Positions 10,988 to 19,729 are shown, numbered from the stretch's first letter. The stretch: 64,000 bases of DNA from Pseudomonas fluorescens (GCF_001902145.1 NZ_MRST01000024.1:485648-549647), one strand, 5' to 3'. Made by a program: numbers and translations. The notes: a model not told the origin generated them from the letters alone.

Positions 10988-11877
10988 TGAGCGCGCGCTA
11001 TCAGATTTTCCACGATACCCATTACCACTACGACAGCCCGGTGTCCCTGGCCCAGCAACTGGCGCACCTCTGGCCACGGCCGTGCGCCTGGCAGAAGTGC
11101 ACCTGGCAGCAGTTGGATATCAGCCCGGAACCCACCTCGCGCCGCGATGAGCTGGACGTGTTCGGCAACCCGATCACCCGCCTGGCGTTCGAACGGCCCC
11201 ATGATGAATTACTGGTGAACGCCGGGCTCACTGTAGAAGTGCTGGCGCGACCCGCTCTGGACTTCCAGCGGTCGCCGCCCTGGGACCACACCCGCGACAG
11301 CCTGACCTACAGCAGCCAGCCTTTGATCGCCGACTTGATCGAAGCCTGCCGCTATCGCTTCGAGTCGCCCTATGTTCATCTGAAGAAAACCTTCGTCGAG
11401 TTCTCTGAAAGCTGCTTCCCGCCCGGCGAACCTCTACTGTTGGGCACGCAGGCATTGATGGAGAAGATCTTCAGCGAATTTACCTTCGATGCCGAAGCCA
11501 CCCAGGTCGCCACGCCGCTGGTGGAAGTGCTGGAGCGCCGTCGCGGCGTGTGCCAGGACTTCGCTCACCTGATGCTTGCCTGCCTGCGTTCGCGTGGCCT
11601 GGCGGCGCGCTATATCAGCGGCTATCTGCTGACCCAGCCACCGTCCGGCCAGCCACGGCTGATTGGCGCGGATGCGTCCCATGCGTGGGTCTCGGTGTTT
11701 TGCCCGGTATCAGGCTGGGTGGATTTTGACCCGACCAACAATGTGCAGCCGGCGTTGGAGCACATCACCCTGGCCTGGGGCCGGGACTTTTCCGATGTGT
11801 CGCCGTTGCGTGGGGTGATTCTGGGGGGAGGCAGCCATGATCCGGAGGTGCGGGTGACGGTGATGCCGCTGGAATAA
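10987..11877 (+). CDS. Transglutaminase family protein
   Basis: 296 residues. N-terminal beta domain (about 1-95, starting SARYQIFHDTHYHYDSPVSLA) and a transglutaminase-like core with catalytic Cys189 in GVCQDFAHL, His in ASHAWVSVF and Asp in DFDPTNN. It is a shorter relative of the protein at 5062-8352 and the last gene of that operon; the start overlaps the preceding stop by one base, so translation is coupled. No signal peptide is seen, so it acts in the cytoplasm. It is probably the peptidase or acyl-transfer partner of the ATP-grasp enzyme, by association only. Confidence 0.9.
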   Translation: MSARYQIFHDTHYHYDSPVSLAQQLAHLWPRPCAWQKCTWQQLDISPEPTSRRDELDVFGNPITRLAFERPHDELLVNAGLTVEVLARPALDFQRSPPWDHTRDSLTYSSQPLIADLIEACRYRFESPYVHLKKTFVEFSESCFPPGEPLLLGTQALMEKIFSEFTFDAEATQVATPLVEVLERRRGVCQDFAHLMLACLRSRGLAARYISGYLLTQPPSGQPRLIGADASHAWVSVFCPVSGWVDFDPTNNVQPALEHITLAWGRDFSDVSPLRGVILGGGSHDPEVRVTVMPLE

Positions 11878-11903
11878 TGACTGCGGGCTGTCGATTTTTG
11901 TAA

Positions 11904-12001
11904 TGGGAGCGAGCTTGCTCGCGAAGGATCTTGGGGCGCCACGTTAATCCAGGCGTCCCGCGTCATCGTTGACGTTCTTCGCGAGCAAGCTCGCTCCTAC
12001 A
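11904..12001. repeat. REP doublet, type B
   Basis: Inverted copies of GGAGCGAGCTTGCTCGCGAA and its complement at both ends, with a spacer of about 55 bases in reversed orientation relative to the other type B elements. It lies between two convergent genes. Confidence 0.88.
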
Positions 12002-12008
12002 GGAATGC

Positions 12009-12191
12009 TTATTCAGCCGGGTCTTTCGGGGTTTCGGTCTCGTCAGTTGCCGCTTCACCTTCGGCATCCGGGTTCAGTGCGCCGGCTTCTTCGTCTGCAG
12101 CGGCTTTCTTGCGTTGCAGCTTTTCCTCTTTCTTCTGTTCCTTGGCCAAGTCTCTCTGACGTTTGGCGAAGGAGTAATTAGGTTTGGCCAT
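12009..12191 (-). CDS. Small conserved charged protein
   Basis: 60 residues: a basic N-terminal half (MAKPNYSFAKRQRDLAKEQK, then further Lys/Arg) and an acidic C-terminal half rich in Glu, Asp, Ala and Thr. It is probably a largely unfolded or single-helix protein. AGAGGAT lies at a good distance before the ATG. I recall similar short proteins in many Pseudomonas genomes, but no function is known to me. It stands alone, convergent to the transglutaminase operon. Confidence 0.75.
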   Translation of the reverse strand: MAKPNYSFAKRQRDLAKEQKKEEKLQRKKAAADEEAGALNPDAEGEAATDETETPKDPAE

Positions 12192-12523
12192 GGGCGATCC
12201 TCTAGGGTCGAAGGTGAGGGTGGCGGCGCGCAGCTGCCTTGGGTCGTCATGGTAGCAGCTTCAAGGTGCCCTTTGCTTTCACTTACCGCAGGCGTAGGCA
12301 GCCAGAAGGCCGTTGAACAGGTGATTAAGGTGCATGGCATGAACTCCCGTGAGTGATGGGCCGATCATAATCAGGGGGCGGCAGTTTGGCTGGTTGATTG
12401 TGTTGATGAAGCTGATAGCCTAAAGTTGTATACAATCTGTTGATGCAGATCATAAGAACTCAAGCCTGATTGAGGCACCCTTACCGCAATCCGCGTTTTT
12501 AAAACCCTGCCTTGGAGATTCAC
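12192..12523. other. Intergenic region between divergent genes, with azurin control region
   Basis: 332 bases with no supported gene. The left part holds the promoter of the 60-residue protein on the minus strand. The right part holds the ANR-like box at 12440-12453 and the azurin leader. Nothing else was recognised. Confidence 0.6.
12440..12453 (+). promoter_or_regulatory. ANR/FNR box upstream of azurin
   Basis: TTGATGCAGATCAT matches TTGAT-N4-ATCAA with one mismatch, 71 bases before the azurin ATG. Azurin in P. aeruginosa is known to be under ANR control, which supports the assignment. A low-oxygen-activated promoter is inferred. Confidence 0.7.
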
Positions 12524-12970
12524 ATGTTTGCCAAACTCGTTGCTGTTTCCCTGCTGACTCTGGCGAGCGGCCAGTTGCTTGCTGCAGAGTGCAAGGTCAC
12601 TGTCGACTCCACTGACCAGATGTCGTTCAACACTAAAGAAATCACCATCGACAAGAGCTGCAAGCAGTTCACCGTTGAGCTGAAGCACTCGGGCAACCTG
12701 CCGAAAAACGTGATGGGCCATAACTGGGTGCTGACCACCAAGGCCGACATGGCCGGCGTCGCCACCGACGGCATGGCGGCTGGCATTGACAAGAACTACC
12801 TGAAAGAAGGCGACACCCGCGTCATCGCCCATACCAAGATCATTGGCGCTGGTGAGACAGATTCGGTGACCTTCGACGTGTCCAAGCTGGCAGCAGGTAC
12901 TGATTACGAGTTCTTCTGCTCGTTCCCTGGCCATAACTCCATGATGAAAGGTGCTGTGGTCCTGAAGTAA
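12524..12970 (+). CDS. azu: Azurin (periplasmic blue copper protein)
   Basis: 148 residues: a signal peptide of about 20 residues (cleavage after LASGQLLA) and a 128-residue mature protein, exactly the usual azurin size. It carries electrons in the periplasm, classically linked to denitrification or redox-stress pathways. Type-1 copper ligands are visible: Gly-His in VMGHNW and Cys-His-Met in FFCSFPGHNSMMKG. The structural disulfide cysteines are in ECKV and DKSCKQF. The frame is open from 12512, but ATG 12524 gives the proper signal peptide after a TTGGAGA Shine-Dalgarno. It is monocistronic, followed by a REP doublet. Confidence 0.97.
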   Translation: MFAKLVAVSLLTLASGQLLAAECKVTVDSTDQMSFNTKEITIDKSCKQFTVELKHSGNLPKNVMGHNWVLTTKADMAGVATDGMAAGIDKNYLKEGDTRVIAHTKIIGAGETDSVTFDVSKLAAGTDYEFFCSFPGHNSMMKGAVVLK

Positions 12971-12984
12971 GACCGCGTTATCGT

Positions 12985-13069
12985 TCTTCGCGAGCAAGCC
13001 CGCTCCCACATTCGACCGCATTCTCATGTTGGAACTCGGTCAACTGTGGGAGCGGGCTTGCTCGCGAAG
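12985..13069. repeat. REP doublet, type A (outward arms)
   Basis: TTCGCGAGCAAGCCCGCTCC first, then GTGGGAGCGGGCTTGCTCGC: the arms are in the opposite order to most type A elements here. It lies between convergent azurin and nadE. Confidence 0.88.
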
Positions 13070-13106
13070 GCGATCTGACAATCAATGCAAAACGATCTGG
13101 TTCACC

Positions 13107-13934
13107 TCAAGGCGCAAACGGCATCACCCGCTTGTGCTCAGTCTTGCGATAGGTATCGCAGATAATCCTGAACGCCTCCTCACGCACCGGCTCCCCCTGC
13201 AGGAACGCATCGATCTCGGCATAGGTCACGCCATGTGACGCCTCGTCCGGCTTGCCCGGCGACAGGTCTTCGAGGTCGGCGGTCGGCACCTTCTCCACCA
13301 GCGATTCCGGCGCGCCAAAGTGGCGGGCAATGGCACGCACCTGATGCTTCACCAGCCCGCTCAACGGCGCCAGGTCGCAAGCCCCGTCACCGAACTTGGT
13401 GTAAAAGCCCATCACCGCTTCCGCCGCATGGTCGGTGCCGATCACCAGCCCACCGACCGCGCCGGCGATGGTGTACTGCGCCACCATGCGCATGCGCGCC
13501 TTGGTATTGCCCAGCACGAAGTCGCGGGACGCTGCGGCCTTGCCTTCAAAGGCGGTCACTTCATTGGCCAGGGCTTTCACCGCCGGGCCGATGTTGACGG
13601 TCTGGCGCTCATCCGGCTCGATAAAGTCCACCGAGGCCTGGGCGTCGTGTTCGTCGAACTGGGTTTCGTAGGGCAGGCGCACGGCAATAAAGCGGTACGC
13701 CTCATCGCCGGTGCTGGCGCGCAGTTCCTGCACCGCACGTTGGGCCAAGAGGCCTGCGGTCAGGGAGTCGACACCGCCACTGATGCCGAGCACCAGTGTC
13801 TTGAGCCCGGAATTGCGCAGGCAGTCCTGGATAAAGGCCACGCGCCGGGCAACCTCGGCTTCGAGTGCGGCCTGGTCCTTGAACGGGGCTTGCACCTTGA
13901 GCTGTTGTGCAATCTCACGCTGTACGGCTTGCAT
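13107..13934 (-). CDS. nadE: Ammonia-dependent NAD+ synthetase
   Basis: 275 residues. It catalyses the last step of NAD+ synthesis, amidating nicotinate adenine dinucleotide with ATP and ammonia. The N-type ATP pyrophosphatase loop GISGGVDSLTAG is at about residues 49-60; TDHAAEAVMGFYTKFGDG and KVPTADLEDLSPGKPDE are family segments. There is no glutaminase domain, so this is the short ammonia-using form. It lies three bases downstream of pncB in the same direction, forming a nicotinate salvage operon. Confidence 0.96.
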   Translation of the reverse strand: MQAVQREIAQQLKVQAPFKDQAALEAEVARRVAFIQDCLRNSGLKTLVLGISGGVDSLTAGLLAQRAVQELRASTGDEAYRFIAVRLPYETQFDEHDAQASVDFIEPDERQTVNIGPAVKALANEVTAFEGKAAASRDFVLGNTKARMRMVAQYTIAGAVGGLVIGTDHAAEAVMGFYTKFGDGACDLAPLSGLVKHQVRAIARHFGAPESLVEKVPTADLEDLSPGKPDEASHGVTYAEIDAFLQGEPVREEAFRIICDTYRKTEHKRVMPFAP

Positions 13935-13937
13935 GAT

Positions 13938-15152
13938 TCACTCCTTGCTGGATAGGGCAGGTACTTTGAAAACGTGACGCAAATAGGCGACAAAATTCGG
14001 GTCGGTGCAATGGGTCTTGCCCGCTTCATCGGAGATTTTCGCGACGGGCTGGCCATTGCAGGCTGTCATTTTAAGCACGATGCTCATCGGTTCCACCCCT
14101 GGAATATCACAGGTCAGGTTGGTGCCGATGCCAAAGCTCACATTAATGCGACCACGCAGTGCCCGGAATATCTCCAACGACTTGGGCAATGTCAGACTGT
14201 CGGAGAACACCAGGGTCTTGCTCATCGGTTCGATGCCCAACTTGTGGTAGTGAGCGATGGCTTTTTCTGCCCACTGGATCGGATCACCGGAGTCATGGCG
14301 CAGGCCGTCGAACAGCTTGGCGAAGTACAAGTCGAAGTCGCCCAGGAACGCGTCGGTGGTGATGCAGTCGGTGAGGGCGATACCCAGCAGGCCACGGTAC
14401 TCGCGCACCCAGCAATCAAGCGCGGCGATCTGGCTGTCGATCAGGCGCGGGCCCAGTTGCTGGTGGGCCATGATCCATTCATGGGCCATGGTACCCAGCG
14501 GCTTCATATCGAACTCACGGGCCAGGTGCACATTGCTGGTGCCAACAAAGCGGCCAGGGAAATCGTGCTTGAGCACGCTGACCACTTCCTCTTGCACCCG
14601 GTAGGAAAAACGCCGGCGCGTGCCGAAGTCCGCCACTTGCAGCTCCGACAGCTCTTCGCTGCTGGCATTGGCGGTCAACCAGTCGAACTTGCGATACAAC
14701 TGCTCGCGGGCCTGTTCAAGGATCACGGTCTGGTAGCGGTAGCGGTTACGCACCTCGCTGACGATAGCCAGCATCGGGACTTCAAACAGGATCACATGCA
14801 GCCACGGCCCGCGCAGGCGGATAAACAACTCGCCGTTCTCGATGCCGGTTTGCACATACCGCAGGTTGAAGCGAAACAGCCCGAGGAAACGCAGAAAATC
14901 CGGCTTCATAAAGCTGATGCGTTCCAGGAACCCCAATTGATCGGGGCTCAGGCTCAGCTCGGCGAGGCGCTCGATCTGGTAACGAATCTCCGCCAGGTAA
15001 GGGCGCAGGTCTTCACTGTTACGGCAACGAAACTCCCATTCAACTTCCACGTTCGGGTAGTTGTGCAGCACCGCCTGCATCATGGTCAGCTTGTAGAAGT
15101 CGGTGTCGAGCAGGTTCTGCACGATGCGATCGGCAAACACACTCTCGCTCAT
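13938..15152 (-). CDS. pncB: Nicotinate phosphoribosyltransferase
   Basis: 404 residues. It converts nicotinate and PRPP to nicotinate mononucleotide, the entry of the salvage route to NAD+. Family segments include LLDTDFYKLTMMQAVL at the N-terminus, GTMAHEWIMAHQQLG around residue 217 with the histidine that is autophosphorylated in the family, DSGDPIQWAEKA, and SFGIGTNLTCD near the PRPP site. The frame is open from 15200; ATG 15152 (MSESVFADRIVQ) is chosen as the usual start. It is followed directly by nadE. Confidence 0.96.
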   Translation of the reverse strand: MSESVFADRIVQNLLDTDFYKLTMMQAVLHNYPNVEVEWEFRCRNSEDLRPYLAEIRYQIERLAELSLSPDQLGFLERISFMKPDFLRFLGLFRFNLRYVQTGIENGELFIRLRGPWLHVILFEVPMLAIVSEVRNRYRYQTVILEQAREQLYRKFDWLTANASSEELSELQVADFGTRRRFSYRVQEEVVSVLKHDFPGRFVGTSNVHLAREFDMKPLGTMAHEWIMAHQQLGPRLIDSQIAALDCWVREYRGLLGIALTDCITTDAFLGDFDLYFAKLFDGLRHDSGDPIQWAEKAIAHYHKLGIEPMSKTLVFSDSLTLPKSLEIFRALRGRINVSFGIGTNLTCDIPGVEPMSIVLKMTACNGQPVAKISDEAGKTHCTDPNFVAYLRHVFKVPALSSKE

Positions 15153-15274
15153 AACGGGAATCTCCAGACGGGTCGGCGATGGAGGCCGGCCTTTACGCAC
15201 AATTGAGGAAGGGGGTTAGTGGCGCATAGACCTGTGGGGGATTGCCAGTGATTTTTTTGCCAAGGCCACTGGCG

Positions 15275-15344
15275 CTTTCGCGAGCAAGCCCGCTCCCACA
15301 CTTGGAATGCATTCCAAATGTGGGAGCGGGCTTGTTCGCGAAAG
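15275..15344. repeat. REP doublet, type A (short spacer)
   Basis: Inverted copies with a spacer of only about 22 bases; one arm reads CTTGTTCGCG instead of CTTGCTCGCG. It lies between pncB (5' side) and the 3' end of the LysR gene. Confidence 0.85.
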
Positions 15345-15358
15345 CGATATTTCAGGCA

Positions 15359-16249
15359 CTAAATAACCTGCTCCATCATCCACTTCACAAATTCGCGCAC
15401 TTTGGGCACCTCCGCTGAATGCTCAGGATACGCCAGGTAGTAGGCATCCTGGCTCGGCATCCCATGCTGCCAGGGAATCACCAACTTGCCCTCGGCCAAC
15501 TCCTCTTCCACTAAAAAACGCGGCAACAGCGCCGCGCCGCAACCCACCTGTGCCGCGCGAATGCACATGTAGAACGTGTCGAACCGCGGCCCATGGTAGC
15601 TGTGCTCGGTATGGAAACCCTGGCTGGCGAACCAGTCATGCCAGCCCTGGGGCCTCGAGGCGTTTTGCAGCAGCACCAGCTCGCTCAGTTGCGTAGGGGC
15701 GGTGAAGGGCTGGGCAGGCAGGCTGTCGGGCGAACAGACGGGTACCAGCTCTTCACTGAACAGTTTCAGGCTCTCGGTGCCGGGACGTGCGCCCTGGCCG
15801 AAATAGAACGCCATGTCGGCCTTGCCTTGCAGCAGTTCATCCGGGGCCTGTTCGTTGCACAGGTCCAGGTGGATCTGCGGGTGGCGCAAACGCCAACCCT
15901 TGAGGCGCGGCACCAGCCAGCGTGCGCCAAACGTGTAGGGCGTGGACACGCGCAGCACTTCGGTTTCGCCGCCGTAGGAGCGCAGGTAGTGGGTGGACAT
16001 TTCCACCTGGGTGAGGATCTTGCGCACTTCCACCAGGTACAGGTCGCCCGCAGGTGTCATCTGCAAGCGGCGGCGCACGCGGCGAAACAGCAGGTGTTGC
16101 AACAGCTCTTCCAACTGCGCTACTTGTTTGCTCACCGCGCTTTGGGTCAGGTTCAGTTCCTCGGCGGCGCGGGTGAAGCTCAGGTGGCGGGTGGCCGCTT
16201 CGAAACACTGCAGGGCGGTGATCGAGGGCAAATGTCTTTTGTTCAGCAC
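15359..16249 (-). CDS. LysR-type regulator, probably of the pipecolate (ama) genes
   Basis: 296 residues. N-terminal winged helix-turn-helix (LSFTRAAEELNLTQSAVSKQ, about residues 25-44) followed by a substrate-binding-protein-like effector domain, GcvA-like. The open frame extends to 16474 but would overlap amaB. GTG 16249 after AGAGG gives a normal family length and start (LNKRHLPSITALQCF). It is transcribed divergently from amaB, the standard position for a LysR regulator of the neighbouring catabolic genes. In P. putida a LysR gene sits in the same place next to amaB and amaA. The inducer is probably a lysine/pipecolate metabolite, by inference. Confidence 0.9.
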   Translation of the reverse strand: MLNKRHLPSITALQCFEAATRHLSFTRAAEELNLTQSAVSKQVAQLEELLQHLLFRRVRRRLQMTPAGDLYLVEVRKILTQVEMSTHYLRSYGGETEVLRVSTPYTFGARWLVPRLKGWRLRHPQIHLDLCNEQAPDELLQGKADMAFYFGQGARPGTESLKLFSEELVPVCSPDSLPAQPFTAPTQLSELVLLQNASRPQGWHDWFASQGFHTEHSYHGPRFDTFYMCIRAAQVGCGAALLPRFLVEEELAEGKLVIPWQHGMPSQDAYYLAYPEHSAEVPKVREFVKWMMEQVI

Positions 16250-16264
16250 GGCATGCCTCTTTTT

Positions 16265-16279
16265 ATTCTTTGCATGAAT
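16265..16279. promoter_or_regulatory. Candidate LysR box
   Basis: ATTCTTTGCATGAAT contains the dyad ATTC-N7-GAAT, which fits the T-N11-A pattern of LysR-type binding sites. It lies between the divergent LysR and amaB starts. The match is short and not decisive. Confidence 0.4.
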
Positions 16280-16402
16280 AAAGGGAATGATATCTCGCCT
16301 AATCGTCGTTTGTTGGCAAGTCTTGGGCCAGCTACAAATAGGCTCAGGATCGCCGTGCAAGTAGCGGCGCGATTTTTCTACGCAGATTTGAAGGAGTGAC
16401 CC

Positions 16403-17893
16403 ATGGTTGCCGCATTGCTTGATCGTCTCGGGGTAAACCCGGCGCTGTACCAGGCTGGGAAACAACCCGTGCATTCACCGATTGATGGCAGCCGTATCGG
16501 CAGTGTCCATTGGGAAGGTGCCGCCGAGGTGGAGCAACAGGTCAGTCGCGCCGAGCATGCATTCGAAGCCTGGCGCAAAGTGCCGGCGCCGCGACGTGGC
16601 GAGCTGGTGCGCCAGTTCGGCGACGTATTGCGCGAGTACAAGGCCGACCTGGGTGAACTCGTTTCCTGGGAAGCCGGCAAGATCACCCAGGAAGGCTTGG
16701 GTGAAGTGCAGGAAATGATCGACATCTGCGATTTCGCCGTCGGCCTGTCGCGCCAGTTGTACGGCTTGACCATCGCCTCCGAGCGCCCCGGCCACCATAT
16801 GCGTGAAACCTGGCACCCACTGGGCGTGGTCGGCGTGATCAGCGCTTTCAACTTCCCAGTGGCGGTGTGGGCGTGGAACACCGCGCTGGCCTTGGTGTGC
16901 GGCAACGCGGTGATCTGGAAACCGTCGGAAAAGACCCCGCTCACCGCACTGGCCTGCCAGGCCCTGTTCGAGCGCGTGTTGAAGACGTTCGACGGTGCCC
17001 CCGAGTACCTCAGCCAAGTGATCATCGGCGGCCGCGACGCCGGCGCTGCGCTGGTGGATGACCCGCGCGTCGCCCTGATCAGCGCCACCGGCAGCACGCG
17101 CATGGGCCGCGAAGTGGCACCCAAAGTCGCCGCGCGTTTCGCCCGCAGCATCCTTGAGCTGGGCGGCAACAACGCGATGATCCTCGGCCCAAGCGCCGAC
17201 CTCGACATGGCCGTGCGCGCCATCCTGTTCAGCGCGGTGGGCACCGCCGGCCAGCGCTGCACAACCCTGCGCCGGCTGATCGCCCATGAGTCGGTCAAGG
17301 AAGAGATCGTCACGCGCCTCAAGGCCGCCTATTCCAAAGTGCGCATCGGCCACCCGCTGGAAGGCAACCTGATCGGCCCGCTGATCGACAAGCACAGTTT
17401 CGACAACATGCAGGACGCCCTTGAGCAAGCCTTGAGCGAAGGCGGCAAGGTGTTCGGCGGCAAGCGCCAACTGCAAGACAAATTCCCCAACGCCTACTAC
17501 GTATCGCCGGCCATCGTGGAAATGCCTGAGCAAAGCGACGTGGTGTGCAGCGAAACCTTCGCGCCGATTCTTTACGTGGTCGGCTACACCGACTTCGCCG
17601 AAGCCCTGCGCCTGAACAACGCCGTGCCACAAGGCTTGTCGTCCTGCATCTTCACCACCGACGTGCGTGAAGCCGAGCAGTTCATGTCGGCGGTGGGCAG
17701 TGACTGTGGCATTGCCAACGTCAACATCGGGCCGAGCGGCGCGGAGATCGGTGGCGCGTTCGGGGGTGAAAAAGAAACCGGCGGCGGGCGTGAATCGGGC
17801 TCGGATGCGTGGCGCGGGTATATGCGCAGGCAGACCAATACCGTGAACTACTCGCTGGAGCTGCCGTTGGCACAAGGCATCACCTTCGACTAA
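16403..17893 (+). CDS. amaB: Piperidine-6-carboxylate / 2-aminoadipate semialdehyde dehydrogenase AmaB
   Basis: 496 residues, NAD(P)+-dependent aldehyde dehydrogenase of the ALDH7/antiquitin type. It oxidises the open form of piperidine-6-carboxylate to 2-aminoadipate in the pipecolate branch of lysine breakdown. The catalytic Cys is in GTAGQRCTTLRRL, the general-base Glu in LELGGNNAM, and the nucleotide-binding segment is SATGSTRMGREV. ATG 16403 follows AAGGAG. The same LysR-amaB-amaA order is known from P. putida and is the main support for the specific substrate. A REP doublet separates it from amaA. Confidence 0.92.
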   Translation: MVAALLDRLGVNPALYQAGKQPVHSPIDGSRIGSVHWEGAAEVEQQVSRAEHAFEAWRKVPAPRRGELVRQFGDVLREYKADLGELVSWEAGKITQEGLGEVQEMIDICDFAVGLSRQLYGLTIASERPGHHMRETWHPLGVVGVISAFNFPVAVWAWNTALALVCGNAVIWKPSEKTPLTALACQALFERVLKTFDGAPEYLSQVIIGGRDAGAALVDDPRVALISATGSTRMGREVAPKVAARFARSILELGGNNAMILGPSADLDMAVRAILFSAVGTAGQRCTTLRRLIAHESVKEEIVTRLKAAYSKVRIGHPLEGNLIGPLIDKHSFDNMQDALEQALSEGGKVFGGKRQLQDKFPNAYYVSPAIVEMPEQSDVVCSETFAPILYVVGYTDFAEALRLNNAVPQGLSSCIFTTDVREAEQFMSAVGSDCGIANVNIGPSGAEIGGAFGGEKETGGGRESGSDAWRGYMRRQTNTVNYSLELPLAQGITFD

Positions 17894-17919
17894 ACCACTG
17901 TCGAAACGCGGTTGAAAAT

Positions 17920-18006
17920 GTGGGAGCGGGCTTGCTCGCGAATGCAGTGTGTCAGTCAACAGATTTACAGCTGATCCACCGCATTCGCGAGCAAGCCCGC
18001 TCCCAC
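17920..18006. repeat. REP doublet, type A, inside ama operon
   Basis: Inverted GTGGGAGCGGGCTTGCTCGC copies in the 178-base gap between amaB and amaA. Confidence 0.9.
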
Positions 18007-18071
18007 ATTTGATCGGATTACCAAGTTGAAACTGAATTGAGTTGTTTGTTAGGTCTCATCGGAGTCTGGCA

Positions 18072-19355
18072 ATGGCACTGCGCGAAACATGTTTATGGGA
18101 ACACCTCACCCCAAGCCGGCCGGATCGCGCTGCGCTCAAGGGCGCGGTCAAGGTGGATGTGTGCGTGATCGGCGCCGGTATCACCGGTTTGTCGGCGGCC
18201 ATTCATTTGCTGGAACAGGGTAAAAGCGTCGCGGTACTGGAGGCCCATCGCACCGGCCACGGCGGTTCGGGGCGCAACGTCGGGCTGGTCAATGCCGGCC
18301 TGTGGATTCCACCGGATGAGATCGAAGCCGGTTTCGGCACGGCAGTGGGCAGCCAGCTCAACCGCATGTTGGGTGCGGCGCCGTCCCTGGTGTTCAGCCT
18401 GATCGACAAGTACAACATCGACTGCCAATTGCGCCGTGAAGGCACCTTGCATATGGCGCACAACGCCCGTGGCGAGGCGGACTTGCGCAGCCGTGAGGAG
18501 CAGTGGAAGCGCCGTGGCGCACCGGTTGAGTTACTCACCGGCCAGGCCTGCGAGCACGCCACCGGCACCCGAAAAATCGCCGCCGCGTTGCTCGATCGGC
18601 GCGCCGGCACCTTGAACCCCATGGCCTACACCACTGGGTTGGCAAATGCCGCCGCGGGGCTGGGCGGGCAATTGTTCGATCATTCCCCGGTCACCCAGCT
18701 TGAGCGTCAAGGCGCTGATTGGTCGGTGCAGACTGCCGAGGGGGCGGTGCAGGCCGCCCAGGTGGTGATCGCCTCCAATGCTTACACCGAAGGCGAATGG
18801 ACTGAGCTGCGGCGTAACTTCTTCCCCGGCTATTACTACCAGGTGGCCTCGGCGCCGCTGACCGATGACGCCGCCCGGCAAATCCTCCCCGGCGGCCAGG
18901 GGTCATGGGACACGCGCCAAGTCCTGAGCAGTATTCGCCGCGATGCCGATGGCCGCCTGTTGTTGGGCAGCCTGGGTAACGGCAACCAGAAACCGGCGTG
19001 GTTCCTCAAAGCATGGGCCGATCGGGTGCAGCAACACTACTTCCCGTACCTCAAACCGGTGCAGTGGGAATACACCTGGACCGGCTGCATCGCGTTCACT
19101 CCCGACCACTTGATGCGCCTGTTTGAACCGGCCCCCGGCCTGGTGGCAGTCACCGGTTATAACGGGCGCGGCGTGACCACCGGCAGCGTGGTGGGCAAGG
19201 CGTTTGCCGACTACCTGTGTCACCAGGCCCCCCAAGCCTTACCGATTCCTTTTGCGCCCATGCAACCCCTGGCCGCCGTGGGCCTGCGCAGTTGTCTGTA
19301 TGAAGCCGGCTTCTCGCTCTATCACGCCGGGCAATGCCTGAGGATCGTGATCTGA
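18072..19355 (+). CDS. amaA: L-pipecolate oxidase AmaA (FAD-dependent oxidoreductase)
   Basis: 427 residues, DAO-family flavoprotein. FAD-binding Rossmann motif VIGAGITGLSAAIHLLEQG is at about residues 34-52, the family segment GHGGSGRNVGLVNAGLW follows, and the C-terminal FAD contact is VTGYNGRGVTTGSVVGK. It oxidises pipecolate to piperidine-6-carboxylate, the substrate of AmaB upstream. ATG 18072 (MALRETCLWEHL) is preferred to the upstream open frame from 18042. The specific role rests on the AmaB neighbour and P. putida synteny; the enzyme class is certain. Confidence 0.9.
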   Translation: MALRETCLWEHLTPSRPDRAALKGAVKVDVCVIGAGITGLSAAIHLLEQGKSVAVLEAHRTGHGGSGRNVGLVNAGLWIPPDEIEAGFGTAVGSQLNRMLGAAPSLVFSLIDKYNIDCQLRREGTLHMAHNARGEADLRSREEQWKRRGAPVELLTGQACEHATGTRKIAAALLDRRAGTLNPMAYTTGLANAAAGLGGQLFDHSPVTQLERQGADWSVQTAEGAVQAAQVVIASNAYTEGEWTELRRNFFPGYYYQVASAPLTDDAARQILPGGQGSWDTRQVLSSIRRDADGRLLLGSLGNGNQKPAWFLKAWADRVQQHYFPYLKPVQWEYTWTGCIAFTPDHLMRLFEPAPGLVAVTGYNGRGVTTGSVVGKAFADYLCHQAPQALPIPFAPMQPLAAVGLRSCLYEAGFSLYHAGQCLRIVI

Positions 19356-19729
19356 TCAGCGAAATACCCCTCAGAAGCCTGCGTTTTCTTAGCAGGCTAC
19401 CCATCTGTATTGGTGCAAGTCGTAGCAATCACGCACTGTAAATGTGCAGTTCCGTTACGCACATTGTTACAGCTGTAGGAACTGTCGTTTATGCCTGTGG
19501 TTGCAGGTGCGACCTGCCAAGGTTGTACTTTTTTGGAGTGTTGGTTGCACCTATAGACGCTAGACGGTTGCACGTCCTGGCAAAAGGCGTCGAAACGCCT
19601 GTAATAACAATGACACCGTGTCTTTTTGAAGAATAAAAAAGTAATGGCACGCGGCTTGCTCTGAGCTTTCGGTGAAAGGTTTGAATGCAAGTTGTCGTGC
19701 CAAAAATCAAAAATATCGGAGCACCACTC
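19356..19729. other. Non-coding region before braC
   Basis: 374 bases, A+T-richer than its surroundings, without a supported gene. It holds the sigma-54 promoter at 19645-19660 and several scattered TGCACC or GGTGC half-sites (for example near 19411, 19505 and 19546) that could bind NtrC, but no complete palindrome was found. Confidence 0.55.
19645..19660 (+). promoter_or_regulatory. Sigma-54 promoter of the bra/liv operon
   Basis: TGGCACGCGGCTTGCT fits TGGCACG-N4-TTGCT exactly, with GG and GC ten bases apart. Transcription would start near 19672, about 58 bases before the braC ATG. An enhancer-binding activator such as NtrC is required for such promoters. Confidence 0.8.

Noticed and set aside
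13974..15206. 410-residue frame antisense to pncB
   Set aside because: Shadow of pncB with no motif of its own.
16250..16402. Sigma-54 site in front of amaB (TTGGCAAGTCTTGGGC)
   Set aside because: The -12 part reads TTGG rather than TTGC, and spacing to a GC is wrong.
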